Source: Candidatus Methanoperedens sp.
GTDB taxonomy: Archaea; Halobacteriota; Methanosarcinia; Methanosarcinales; Methanoperedenaceae
DNA: 64,000 nt
NCBI GenBank assembly: GCA_026552975.1
Contig: JAPMTR010000063.1
Coordinates: 50,575 to 114,574, forward strand
Direction of reading: 5' to 3'
The notes beneath the pieces were generated by a model. That model saw nothing but the letters and a program-made list of their open reading frames with translations, was not told the DNA's origin and did not search any database. This document shows, one piece after another, positions 46,810 through 55,997 of the stretch (within the stretch, counting starts at the first letter, position 1; every line of letters begins with the position of its first letter). A program made the position numbers and the translations under genes.

Positions 46810-49428
46810 TTACCCTCGCACCTTCTTCTTTAACTTTGCCAGCGCGTTTAGCGCCTCAAGCGGCGTCATCGTTTCCACATTCAACAGCCTTAACTCTTCA
46901 ACGACAGGCGATTCTTTTACAGTATTTTCAGTAACATCATCACCAAAAAGCATCATCTGCGTATATTTCGTGCTATCCTTTCCACGCCCAATTGAACTTG
47001 CGCTCTCGACCTCCTTTAAGATCTCCTTTGCCCTTTGCGTTACCTTAAGAGGAACACCTGCAAGCCTTGCCACATGGATACCGTAACTCCTGTCTGTTGC
47101 GCCAGGAATGATCTTTCTTAAAAATACCAGGTCATTGCCTTCTTCTTTTACTGCCACATGGAAATTCTTTACACGTTTAAGAACGCTGCTAAGTGTTGTT
47201 AGCTGGTGGTAATGTGTGGCAAAAAGTGCCCGCACGCCCAGGCGTTCTTTATTATGGATGAATTCGACAACGGCTTTTGCAATGCTGAATCCATCATAAG
47301 TGCTTGTGCCCCTTCCAATCTCATCAAGGAGGATCAGGCTCTTTGGCGTGGCATTGTTCAGGATATTGGCAAGTTCCACCATCTCTATCATAAATGTGCT
47401 TTGTCCGCTTGCAAGGTCATCAAAAGCGCCAACGCGTGTGAATATCCGATCAACAAGCCCGATGGAAGCATACGTCGCCGGCACAAAACTGCCCATCTGC
47501 GCCATCACTACGATAAGTGCGGTTTGCCTCATGTATGTGGATTTACCGGCCATGTTCGGGCCTGTAAGGAGCAGTAACTGGTTTTCCTTACAGTCTATAT
47601 TCGTATCATTCGGGACAAAACCGCCTGGGAGGGCATATTCAACAGCAGGATGGCGTCCATCCCTTATGAGAATAGAGCAGCCTTCATTCACTTCAGGGCG
47701 CACGTATTTATTATTCACGGCAATTTCTGCCATGTTCGTGATAACATCCAGTTCCCCGATAGCCTGCGCCGTGATCTGGAGCTCTTTTGATCGCACAGCC
47801 ACGATAGAGTTTAGCTGGGTGAATAGTTCAAATTCGAGTGCCGTTCGTTTTTCGTCAGCAGAAAGGATCAAAACCTCTTTTTCCTTGAGCTCTGGTGTAT
47901 AGAAGCGCTCACCATTAGCCGTTGTCTGTTTCCTGATATACTCGGATGGCACCTGGGCAAGGTTTGTTTTTGTGACCTCGATGAAATATCCGAACACTGA
48001 ATTGTATCCGATCTTCAGGGATTTAATTCCAGTGCGGTCACGCTCCTTCTGCTGCATCTGCGCGATCCAGTCTTTGCCATGAAGGGACATATTTTTGAGT
48101 TCATCAAGTTTTTCATTATATCCAGCTTTTATCATCCCGCCTTCACGGATCCCCTGAGGTGGGTCATCAAGAAGCGCCTTTTCAAGCAGATCGACAATAT
48201 CATTATGGTCGCCCAATCTTTCCAATATACCCAGCATGAAAACAGATCTTACGTCGCCTTCCCTGAGTGAGCTTTTAATTTCAGGTATGGCAAGAAGTGA
48301 AACTTTAAGGGTTATCAGGTCACGAGCATTGGAATTACCATAAACGATGCGCCCAATTAGGCGTTCAATGTCGCGAACCCGCGAAAGTATAGAACGCAGG
48401 TCATATCGAATCAAGGTTTTCTTTACGACCTCATCAACACCTTCATATCGTTGAGTTATTTTTTCCACAGATATAAGGGGCAACATAAGCCATTTACGAA
48501 GCAGGCGCCCCCCCATTGGTGTTTTTGTGTGGTCAAGAACTGATAATAAAGAGCTCCCTCCTTCGCCCCGTATGCCCTGGGTGATCTCAAGGTTCCTGAG
48601 TGTGATGGAATCAAGCACCATGAACTCGCTCTCGGAATAAACACGAAGCGCCTGGATATGCTCCAGATCGCGCATCTGCGTGGTCTTAGCATATGAAAGG
48701 GCGGCGCCTGATGCCGCAACCGCGTGGGGGAGTTTCTCACATCCCATGCCTTCAAGTGTCAAAACCCCAAAATGCTTGATAAGTATCTCTTTTGAATTTT
48801 TTGCATCAAAAAATTCAGCATCCACTTTATTAAGAGTGATACTTAGACCCCTTAAGCGTTCGCCAAGTTTTTTATTATCAAAAAGCGATTGTGGAAGGAT
48901 GCATTCAGCTGGATGCATTCGTGCGGCCTCGCTTATTATTTTGTCAAAAGACTGATTCTCCGCGAACTGTGTTGTCAGGAATTCTCCTGTGCTCATGTCA
49001 AGAAAAGAGACCCCGAATTCAATGCCTTCACCTGAAACCGACATGAGATAATTATTGGATTGTTCATGGATAAGTGATGAATCAATAGCTGTCCCAGGCG
49101 TTATGACCCTGACAACACCCCTTTTCACGACACCTTTTGAGGTCTTAGGATCTTCGAGCTGTTCGCAAATAGCTACTTTGTATCCTTTTTTAATTAGTTT
49201 TGGAAGATATGTATCAATGGCATGATATGGGATTCCAGCCAGAGGCATATCCCCGCCATCTTTGTTCCTGCCGCGGGATGTAAGGGTTATCCCCAGTTCT
49301 TTTGCTATTATACCGGCATCTTCCCCGAACGATTCATAGAAGTCCCCCATCCTGAAAAATATCAGGGCATCCTTATGCTGCTCTTTTGCCTCATAATACT
49401 GGCGCATCGCCGGTGTCATCTTTTCCAT
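46810..49428 (-). CDS. mutS: DNA mismatch repair protein MutS
   Basis: 872 residues from the ATG giving MEKMTPAMRQYYEAK. The mismatch-recognition domain includes ALIFFRMGDFYESFGEDA with the Phe-x-Glu motif. The ATPase has LTGPNMAGKSTYMRQTA, STFMIEMVELANIL, LILLDEIGRGTSTYDG and ATHYHQLT. This bacterial-type MutS1 occurs only in some archaea, including Methanosarcinales, and was acquired by transfer in the past. No mutL is next to it in the window. Confidence 0.97.
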   Translation of the reverse strand: MEKMTPAMRQYYEAKEQHKDALIFFRMGDFYESFGEDAGIIAKELGITLTSRGRNKDGGDMPLAGIPYHAIDTYLPKLIKKGYKVAICEQLEDPKTSKGVVKRGVVRVITPGTAIDSSLIHEQSNNYLMSVSGEGIEFGVSFLDMSTGEFLTTQFAENQSFDKIISEAARMHPAECILPQSLFDNKKLGERLRGLSITLNKVDAEFFDAKNSKEILIKHFGVLTLEGMGCEKLPHAVAASGAALSYAKTTQMRDLEHIQALRVYSESEFMVLDSITLRNLEITQGIRGEGGSSLLSVLDHTKTPMGGRLLRKWLMLPLISVEKITQRYEGVDEVVKKTLIRYDLRSILSRVRDIERLIGRIVYGNSNARDLITLKVSLLAIPEIKSSLREGDVRSVFMLGILERLGDHNDIVDLLEKALLDDPPQGIREGGMIKAGYNEKLDELKNMSLHGKDWIAQMQQKERDRTGIKSLKIGYNSVFGYFIEVTKTNLAQVPSEYIRKQTTANGERFYTPELKEKEVLILSADEKRTALEFELFTQLNSIVAVRSKELQITAQAIGELDVITNMAEIAVNNKYVRPEVNEGCSILIRDGRHPAVEYALPGGFVPNDTNIDCKENQLLLLTGPNMAGKSTYMRQTALIVVMAQMGSFVPATYASIGLVDRIFTRVGAFDDLASGQSTFMIEMVELANILNNATPKSLILLDEIGRGTSTYDGFSIAKAVVEFIHNKERLGVRALFATHYHQLTTLSSVLKRVKNFHVAVKEEGNDLVFLRKIIPGATDRSYGIHVARLAGVPLKVTQRAKEILKEVESASSIGRGKDSTKYTQMMLFGDDVTENTVKESPVVEELRLLNVETMTPLEALNALAKLKKKVRG

Positions 49429-49465
49429 GTGGTAGGAGGTGTCCGTGTTTGTTGTGATTTTTACA

Positions 49466-50329
49466 TTAAATGAGCGGCCTTGGTTGCTTCTCATCAGGCA
49501 GGACTGGCAACTTCATGGTATTTATCAGGATCGGATCGGTCACTTCTTTTGCTCTTTCAAGCAGCATTTCCTTGCCGCATTGCGTTATTGCAAATATCGG
49601 GATCGCTGTTCCAAACTGTGCGATAGCCTTTCCTGCGACGCAGCCGCGTATCCATTTTGAAGTGCAGCCCGTGGTCATATCCACAAGATCAATGAATTCC
49701 TTTGCCTCTTCCTCAGGCATACCTGTTGTATGAACACCAAAAGCAATTATTTGAACATTATGCTTTTTCTCAAGCTCCCTCATCTTGCGCGCATCCTTTG
49801 CATTTGTTACCGAGACCCCTATCTTCTTATGACCCATTTCGATAGCTTTCTTAATACCAGCCACCTGGTCAAGAGCTGCAGTTGCAGGATCAAGGACAAC
49901 TCCGCCAACTTCCTGTATCCTCTCGATAAGTCCGGGTATGGGCGTTGTCTCGACCAAACCTGAGATGCGTGAGCCCATTCCCTGAGCCAGTTTAGGATTG
50001 CTTGTGATCACAGTTCCCGCTCCGTCGCATGCCGTGACAGTTGTATCCAGAAGACCACGGCGCAATCCTGTCATGAAAGTCTCGCTTGCCCCGAACCCCA
50101 CGAAGATTTCCATTTCTATTGCCCTATCTTTTGTAAACAACCCGAAATCCTTTATCCTGAATTCGATATTTTCCTTCGCTGTCTTTGAAGTAAATTTCTT
50201 TATACCCCGTACTTTATCGAAAATAGGACAATATTCCGTTTCTGGTTCTCCAGACTCAACAACTTTTCCGTCCTCAACAACTACACGGGCTTTTCCAAGA
50301 GCTTCCATAACGTGTCTGTCTTTTGCCAT
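49466..50329 (-). CDS. Methanogenesis marker protein 8 (DUF2099)
   Basis: 287-residue protein found almost only in organisms with methyl-coenzyme M reductase. The opening MEALGKARVVVEDGKVVESGEPETEYCPIFDK and the later DFGLFTKDRAIEMEIFVGFGASE, TACDGAGTVITSNP, MTTGCTSKWIRGC and FAITQCGKEMLLERAKE are characteristic of this family. Several conserved cysteines suggest a metal or redox site. Biochemical role is unknown. Its presence supports a methanogenic or methanotrophic archaeon. It is upstream of mutS with a 37-base gap. Confidence 0.88.
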   Translation of the reverse strand: MAKDRHVMEALGKARVVVEDGKVVESGEPETEYCPIFDKVRGIKKFTSKTAKENIEFRIKDFGLFTKDRAIEMEIFVGFGASETFMTGLRRGLLDTTVTACDGAGTVITSNPKLAQGMGSRISGLVETTPIPGLIERIQEVGGVVLDPATAALDQVAGIKKAIEMGHKKIGVSVTNAKDARKMRELEKKHNVQIIAFGVHTTGMPEEEAKEFIDLVDMTTGCTSKWIRGCVAGKAIAQFGTAIPIFAITQCGKEMLLERAKEVTDPILINTMKLPVLPDEKQPRPLI

Positions 50330-50457
50330 GAATATGCCTATGGGTTCTGAAGATATTAATCATTAAGGTATTGACAAAATTTTATAAGTTGGGATAAAAA
50401 ATGCCAATTGAAATATGCCATTAATATTATTACATCCTCAATACAATAATAGTAAGG

Positions 50458-51456
50458 ATGTTTAAACCGAAAATAAGCAAATCCCTTATAATTTATGTTT
50501 CTATTTCTACGATCCTGGTATTGATATACAGCTTTATGTTCAACTACCTGATGCACACCTATGAACACAAAGATTACCCATTCATAACCTGGATATACTG
50601 GGTTATCGTAAGTATGACGACCGTTGGTTATGGGGAAATTGTTTTTTATTCACTTATTGGCCAGTTATTTACTGTCATCGTGGTCCTTTCTGGAGTAGTG
50701 ATGATCTTTGGCTACCTTTTCCCGTTAGTAGTGACACCACAACTTGAAAAAACACTGCGAAGAGAGCTTCCCAAAAGAGTGTCCCTGGATTTTAAGAACC
50801 ATATAATAATTTGTGGTTACAATCAGCTCGTTGAGACGCTTATTGTTGAACTGGATGATGACAGGATACCTTTTGTTGTAATAGATGAGAATGAAAGCAC
50901 GATTAATCATTTGATCGCCAGGAAAATAATGTGTATCCATGGAGATGCATCGGATGAAGTTGTGCTTTTTAATTCGAACATCTGCCTAGCACGCATATTG
51001 ATCGCGAACCAGAATGATGAGAAAAATGCCAGCATTATCCTGACAGCTAAAAAACTTTGCAATGTAAAAATAATATCGCTGGTCGAAGACATTGCAAAAG
51101 AAGGATATCTAAAATATGCAGGAGCTGACCAGGTAATATCGCCCAAGACATTATTCGGGACATATATTGGCAGAAAAGCTATAGATCCGCTTACTGATCA
51201 TCTTGCCGGAGCAACACAGTTCTTTGAGGACATCAACATTGTTGAATTCCCGATATATCCTGGCAGTTCACTGATATCCAATAAATTAAAAAACACAAAT
51301 ATCAGAAGAAAAACAGGCGCAAATATTGTTGGGCTCTGGACAAGGGGCAGGTTATCATTGAATCCAGGACCAGATGATGTAATAAAAGAAAGCTCAGTGC
51401 TGCTTGCTGTTGGAACTGAGAAGCAGCTTGAAGCATTAAAAAAATTGACCCGGTGA
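50458..51456 (+). CDS. Potassium channel with RCK (TrkA-N/TrkA-C) domains
   Basis: 332 residues: two membrane helices (~11-30 and ~65-92) surround a pore loop with the K+ selectivity filter TTVGYGE (54-60). The cytoplasmic part is a TrkA-N/RCK Rossmann domain (HIIICGYNQLVETL, VVIDEN, HGDASDE, GADQVISPKTL) and a TrkA-C domain (EFPIYPGSSLISNKLKNTNI). The layout is that of MthK-type ligand-gated channels. The TrkA-C part is the usual binding site for c-di-AMP or ions. Three bases from the following RCK gene. Confidence 0.92.
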   Translation: MFKPKISKSLIIYVSISTILVLIYSFMFNYLMHTYEHKDYPFITWIYWVIVSMTTVGYGEIVFYSLIGQLFTVIVVLSGVVMIFGYLFPLVVTPQLEKTLRRELPKRVSLDFKNHIIICGYNQLVETLIVELDDDRIPFVVIDENESTINHLIARKIMCIHGDASDEVVLFNSNICLARILIANQNDEKNASIILTAKKLCNVKIISLVEDIAKEGYLKYAGADQVISPKTLFGTYIGRKAIDPLTDHLAGATQFFEDINIVEFPIYPGSSLISNKLKNTNIRRKTGANIVGLWTRGRLSLNPGPDDVIKESSVLLAVGTEKQLEALKKLTR

Positions 51457-51459
51457 AAT

Positions 51460-52113
51460 ATGACAAAAAAATACATCCTTATAGGATTCGGAGACGTGGG
51501 GCGCAGTATCTCGTCTGTTCTTGAAAAAGCGCATGTTGGTTTTGTTGTTGTTGATAAGAATGAAGCAAAATTGAAAGACAGAGGATTTAATTATTTTGTC
51601 GGAAATGGCACTGATGAAGGAATACTCATAAAAGCGGGACTCAAGTATGCAACTACTGTAATTATAGTCCTGAACAATGACGATGATATTATTTTTGCAA
51701 CTCTTATCGCAAGGAACATTAACCCTCATTGCATAATCCTTGCACGGGCAAACACCACAAAGTCAATCGATAAAATATACAGGGCTGGCGCTGATTATGT
51801 AGCATCACTCTCTATTGTTGCAGGACAGATGCTCGCTCATATCGCAATAGGCCATCAGCAGGATAGTATTTTAATGCTTGAAGGGCTGGAAATAGGAAAA
51901 CACAGGATAACAAGGGATTCCCACCTTGCCGGTAAAAGTATCGCAGATGCTGGTATCCGCTCTAGAATAGGATGCACCATCATAGGAATAGAGGTAAATG
52001 GTAAGACGTCGACTGATATCGATCCTTCAATTATCCTGAGGGAAGGGATGACCCTTGCGGTCATAGGGAACAGTGAGCAGATATCAAAATTTAAAGAGGA
52101 ATATTCAGTGTAG
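51460..52113 (+). CDS. TrkA/KtrA-like RCK regulatory protein
   Basis: 217-residue soluble protein with a complete RCK pair: TrkA-N (ILIGFGDVGRSISSVLEKAHVGFVVVDKNE, GNGTDEGILIKAG, RAGADYVASLSIVAGQMLA) and TrkA-C (~130-217). The Gly-rich NAD(H)-binding loop is GFGDVG, in place of GxGxxG. It has no pore, so it probably joins the channel encoded three bases upstream as a hetero-octameric gating ring. Confidence 0.88.
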   Translation: MTKKYILIGFGDVGRSISSVLEKAHVGFVVVDKNEAKLKDRGFNYFVGNGTDEGILIKAGLKYATTVIIVLNNDDDIIFATLIARNINPHCIILARANTTKSIDKIYRAGADYVASLSIVAGQMLAHIAIGHQQDSILMLEGLEIGKHRITRDSHLAGKSIADAGIRSRIGCTIIGIEVNGKTSTDIDPSIILREGMTLAVIGNSEQISKFKEEYSV

Positions 52114-52458
52114 CATCGGTGAGCTTGATGAAATCCTGGCTTGAAATTATAGTTATCCGCATAACAGTCGATAAAAAATAACAATTGAGGTATGAACCAA
52201 TGTGTCAACAAATCTGTGCGAATCTGCGGATCGTCCTCTGAAATATCATACACAGATTCTACAGATTTTCGTAGATGGAGAGTTACTGGTATTATCTAAT
52301 TTTATATTTAATATAAATTTTTATCACAAGTTTAGCGGAAGACTATAATTTATCGTTAATTATGCAAATCAGCATGCTTTGGAGCTTTTAATGGAAAATT
52401 CACCAATTCAAAAGGTATAATAACACTTTCACACCGCTCTCATAAGCTATATAAGGAT
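52114..52458. other. AT-rich intergenic region with short dispersed repeats
   Basis: No gene seen in 345 bases. Near 52208-52231 are AATCTGTGCGAATCTGCGG, and at 52251-52268 CACAGATTCTACAGATTT in the opposite sense. These are variants of an AATCTG(TG)/CTGCGG repeat that also occurs at 58331-58361 on the other side of the cas effector genes. A TATA-like CTATATAAGG at about 52446-52455 could start the cas transcript. Confidence 0.5.
52331..52458 (+). promoter_or_regulatory. Probable promoter region of the cas effector operon
   Basis: The box CTATATAAGG (about 52446-52455) is the best TATA match before cas8b. It predicts a transcript start near 52480, that is, inside the small open frame at 52459-52620. 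No clear BRE purine stretch precedes it, so the call is tentative. Confidence 0.35.
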
Positions 52459-52620
52459 ATGCGTCGTTTGGATAGTATCAGGCTGCGGATGGACGCTGCG
52501 AAAGGGCGCGAGGTGTTCGTGGAATGGCGGTCGGGATATGGAAGGGTGAAAATGGAATGGGATTATGGAAATGAGGGCGCGGAAGAGGGCGGGCGAGAGC
52601 ATCTGGGTGATGATGAATGA
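52459..52620 (+). CDS. Possible small charged protein (53 aa) directly before cas8b
   Basis: A 53-codon frame from ATG to a TGA that abuts the cas8b start with no gap. The product is rich in Arg, Glu, Gly and Asp (DAAKGREVFVEWRSGYGRVKME in two parts) with three Trp. Its base composition is more GC-rich than the AT-rich cas8b it precedes. No ribosome site is well placed for the first ATG, and a TATA box lies only a few bases upstream, so translation from the internal ATG at 52489 is an alternative. Function unknown; it may also be a non-coding leader. Confidence 0.4.
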   Translation: MRRLDSIRLRMDAAKGREVFVEWRSGYGRVKMEWDYGNEGAEEGGREHLGDDE

Positions 52621-54360
52621 TTGAGGCGATCAAACTTGAATGAAACTTTGAAGGAAGTTAAATTTCCTAAACTAAATCATTTCTGGATGGATTCTGGATT
52701 ATTGGGATTATATCAAATTGCAAAAGATGAAAAATTTGGAGACATGGGAGTTGAAATAAAATTAAATGATGATGGAGTTTCGTTCAAAGGAAGCGAAGCT
52801 AATTTAGATTCCTTTTTTCACAAGACCTATGATTCTCTTTTAGCCAAATATTACAATATTTCAACCCAAAAGCAAAAAGATGAGAATGCAGGATTTTACT
52901 ACGATTCTAAAGAGGATAAATTCATTCGTTTCCCTAAAGTAAAATCAATGGGAATTGCAGCTTTGATTTTTAATAAGGCATCAAGACCAACAGTGTCCGA
53001 AGTTAAATATGAAGAAAAAGAAATAATCGAATCAGGTAAGAAAATAAAAAAGGATATCCTGCCTACTGACCATGCACATTTACAGGAACGCTTAGATAAA
53101 TTTTTAGTCGAGACCGAATTAAAAATTGGCTCTTCAAGTCTTCTTAAAGATGGACCTAATGCGATACAGCCACAAGTGCAAATAAATTTGAAACCACATA
53201 AAGGGAAGGAAAAAGGAAAATGTTTTTTCTGTGGAAGTTCCTCCCATTTAAGCGAAATCGGTGGTACAGTTTTCCCAATGATTTCCGGGTCTTCAGGGGC
53301 ACTTTCATTTAATTCTTGCGGTGGCAAACCTGAAAAAGTTTGTTGGAAGTGTGATTTCATCGGAAAATTCGTTCCAGTTAATGGTTTCTATACTATAAAT
53401 AATGGGAATTATCACATGTATTTTCCATATTCTCCAAGTTTGGAAAAAATGAAAGATGTGATTAATAATTTGCATGCAATTACAGTCGAAGATCCAAAGT
53501 TTCTTCGAAATTTTAATCAGCAACTTGGAGGTTATTTTCAGAGACCATTTGAGCTATTGTTTTCTTTTTTATATTCATTATATCGAATTGTTATGACCAG
53601 AAAAACCACTGGTTCGACTGATGAAGATTATGAACTTGATTTTGAAAAATTATATGAAATTACACTTTCCAAGGCCCCCATTGAGTTTTTTGTTTTATAT
53701 ACTGAAGCTCTCGGTGATACGCAAATGGGAAAAATGATATGGCCTTTTCAGGATTCAGTTTATCTATTCAGATTATTTGATAATCTTGAAAGAAATAAAA
53801 TCAACATAAAAGAAACAATGAATCTTTTTATTGATTTTGATCAACCAAAGAACGAAAGTAAAACAATTGTTAGAAATAGAATATGTGAACGAATTTTACG
53901 AAAACAAAGTATTGTGGAACTTGTGGAACCACATGTTTTTAGGATTAATAAATCAAAAATTCAATATATTAAACCAATAAATGATTTCGTTATATTATAC
54001 GAGAAAATAATAAAGGAAGAAGGAGTTAAAATGAACCAGGAAATAATCGATACAGCAGTTAGCTTGGGTAAAACCATAGGAAAAAGTGTTGGTCCATCTG
54101 GAAAAAAAGGCAAAGGAGACCTTTTCAGATTGAGAAAAACAAGAAAACCAGAGGATTTTCTTAATGAAATTAATAGAATCCAGCTAAAATATGGTGCATT
54201 GGTGACTGCCGATTTATATAATAAAGGACAATATTTTAGTGATAATTTTACGGAATTCAAACAATTCTGTATGATTGCAGCTTTAAACACATTTAATGCT
54301 GAGAATCGAGAAGAAAAAAATAAAGATAATAATATAGAAATAAAGGAGGTAAAAGCATGA
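52621..54360 (+). CDS. cas8b: Type I-B Cascade large subunit Cas8b (Cst1/CXXC-CXXC type)
   Basis: 579-residue large subunit of the interference complex. The zinc site is made of C201-x2-C204 (KCFFCGSS) and C241-x2-C244 (VCWKCDF), the CXXC-CXXC hallmark of Cst1-like Cas8b1. The rest is alpha-helical and very diverged, as usual for Cas8. Translation begins at a TTG, either 52621 or 52636; the latter has GAGG ten bases upstream. The stop overlaps cas7 by four bases. Its identity rests partly on the neighbouring Cas7, Cas5 and Cas3. Strongly AT-rich codon use. Confidence 0.82.
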   Translation: MRRSNLNETLKEVKFPKLNHFWMDSGLLGLYQIAKDEKFGDMGVEIKLNDDGVSFKGSEANLDSFFHKTYDSLLAKYYNISTQKQKDENAGFYYDSKEDKFIRFPKVKSMGIAALIFNKASRPTVSEVKYEEKEIIESGKKIKKDILPTDHAHLQERLDKFLVETELKIGSSSLLKDGPNAIQPQVQINLKPHKGKEKGKCFFCGSSSHLSEIGGTVFPMISGSSGALSFNSCGGKPEKVCWKCDFIGKFVPVNGFYTINNGNYHMYFPYSPSLEKMKDVINNLHAITVEDPKFLRNFNQQLGGYFQRPFELLFSFLYSLYRIVMTRKTTGSTDEDYELDFEKLYEITLSKAPIEFFVLYTEALGDTQMGKMIWPFQDSVYLFRLFDNLERNKINIKETMNLFIDFDQPKNESKTIVRNRICERILRKQSIVELVEPHVFRINKSKIQYIKPINDFVILYEKIIKEEGVKMNQEIIDTAVSLGKTIGKSVGPSGKKGKGDLFRLRKTRKPEDFLNEINRIQLKYGALVTADLYNKGQYFSDNFTEFKQFCMIAALNTFNAENREEKNKDNNIEIKEVKA

Positions 54361-55247
54361 AAACTGCAAAAGCATTGACCCTGACATATTTAACTCCGGT
54401 ATCATTTGCCTCGTTAAATGGATCAGATAAAGAAGCAGATAATATATCAAATATTAAAAAAATATCTGTTGGAGTTGAACAATTTCCATATGTTTCATCA
54501 CAGGCTGTGAGAAGAGCATTGAGAAATCAATTGGAAGTAATATTAGGAAAAGAAAAACTATCCGAAGGGGTTGCTGCCTCGATTTCAAAAGGAGCAGCAA
54601 CAACCAAACAAGAACCAGAGAATTATATTGATGATGACTTGTTTGGATATATGGGAACTGAAAGCGCAGAAGGGAAAAACAAAGGAAAAGCGACAAAACG
54701 CACTTCTGTTGTTCGTGTGTCCCCTTTGTTAGCTCTAACTCCTTATCAAGCAGATCTTGATTTTGGGACTAATTATATGAGTGTAAAAGCTGGCGGTGAT
54801 CCAAATATTTTTGAGACTGAAATTCATTCCGGTCTTTATAGAGGCTCAATTCTCATTGAACTTGATAGAGTCGGATGCGGTGATGGTTTTGATAAGCCAA
54901 TAGAAAATAAAGAAAAGGCAGCGAGAGTAAAAGCTCTTCTTTCAGCAGTAAAAAACCTTTGGGCTTCAGGCAGACAAACGAGATTCTTAGCTGATATTTC
55001 TCCGAAATTCATTGCTGCAGCCATGTTAAAAACCAAGAATCCGATTTTTCTCGAAAGCGTTCAAGTTGAAGGAAAAAAGCTTAATGTAGATATGATTAAA
55101 GAAACTCTCAAGGACTACAAATCAGAGACTATATCGTCAGTCATTGGTCTACGCAAAGGTGTATTTATCGGTGATATTGAAAATTCGAAATCTATTGGAG
55201 AAGCATTTGATGAAATGGGAACATGGGTAGATCAACACTACGCATAA
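54357..55247 (+). CDS. cas7: Type I-B Cascade backbone protein Cas7 (Cst2/DevR family)
   Basis: 296-residue RAMP protein that forms the crRNA-binding backbone. The Cst2/DevR features are LTYLTPVSFASLNGSDKEADNISNIKKI, FPYVSSQAVRRALRNQL and GRQTRFLADISPKFIAAAML. Many copies per Cascade are expected from one gene. Overlap with cas8b and nine bases to cas5 show a single transcript. The Cst2 type points to the Tneap-like branch of subtype I-B. Confidence 0.93.
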   Translation: MKTAKALTLTYLTPVSFASLNGSDKEADNISNIKKISVGVEQFPYVSSQAVRRALRNQLEVILGKEKLSEGVAASISKGAATTKQEPENYIDDDLFGYMGTESAEGKNKGKATKRTSVVRVSPLLALTPYQADLDFGTNYMSVKAGGDPNIFETEIHSGLYRGSILIELDRVGCGDGFDKPIENKEKAARVKALLSAVKNLWASGRQTRFLADISPKFIAAAMLKTKNPIFLESVQVEGKKLNVDMIKETLKDYKSETISSVIGLRKGVFIGDIENSKSIGEAFDEMGTWVDQHYA

Positions 55248-55256
55248 AGGAGATGT

Positions 55257-55997
55257 ATGTTCCTTTTTTCAATTAAAGGGATAGCAACCACAGCTTCCTT
55301 TCGCGTGCCTGAGACACATACCTTTCACCAAACATTACCTTTGCCGCCTAAAACAACAATTATCGGCATGATGGGCGCAGCTTTAGGCTTTAATTTGGAA
55401 ATTGCACATAAATATGTGGAACAAAATAAAATCCTTGTTGGCATTTATGGCAAGCATAAAGGTATGATGAAAGATCTCTGGAATTATAGAAAATTAACTG
55501 GCAAAGAAAAAAAATATACGAATGAGGATATAAAAAATCGCAGACAATACAGTATTTTGATTCGTGAATACCTTTGCTATAATGATTTTTTTATTTACTT
55601 TGCCTCGGAAAAACTTGAACCACTTGAAGAATTAAGAAAAGCAATCCTTTCACCTGTATATGCTATAACAGCCGGGAATAGTGATGATCTTCTCAAAATT
55701 TGTAACATATCGGAGATTTTAACCGTAAATGCAGAAAAACTAAATAAATTTGAATATACTATAATACCGGGGGATGTTTCGAAATCTTATAAGGCTGATA
55801 TTGATTTCAATACAATTCCTATAACTACAACTATATACACACCACAGGTATTTCTTTTGCCAACAAGATTTGAATTTAAAGGAGAAGAAAGGAGAGTTAT
55901 TGAAAGAAGGTCATTTACATTTGTTAGTACGCCTGTAATTATTGAAAATCCAATTGAGTGTTATGTTATAGATGACAAAAAGGTCGTACTCCAATGA
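55257..55997 (+). CDS. cas5: Type I-B Cas5 (crRNA 5' handle binding)
   Basis: 246-residue RAMP protein with the Cas5 opening MFLFSIKGIATTASFRVPETHTFHQTLPLPPKTTIIGMMGAALG, including the conserved proline/threonine turn and the glycine-rich strand. Cas5 caps the 5' handle of crRNA in Cascade. The stop overlaps the cas3 ATG by four bases. Cas6 is separate in this locus, so Cas5 is probably not the processing nuclease. Confidence 0.92.
   Translation: MFLFSIKGIATTASFRVPETHTFHQTLPLPPKTTIIGMMGAALGFNLEIAHKYVEQNKILVGIYGKHKGMMKDLWNYRKLTGKEKKYTNEDIKNRRQYSILIREYLCYNDFFIYFASEKLEPLEELRKAILSPVYAITAGNSDDLLKICNISEILTVNAEKLNKFEYTIIPGDVSKSYKADIDFNTIPITTTIYTPQVFLLPTRFEFKGEERRVIERRSFTFVSTPVIIENPIECYVIDDKKVVLQ

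Noticed and set aside
52459..54360. Frame fusion of the 53-residue frame with cas8b
   Set aside because: An intact TGA separates them at 52618-52620, so they are two products.
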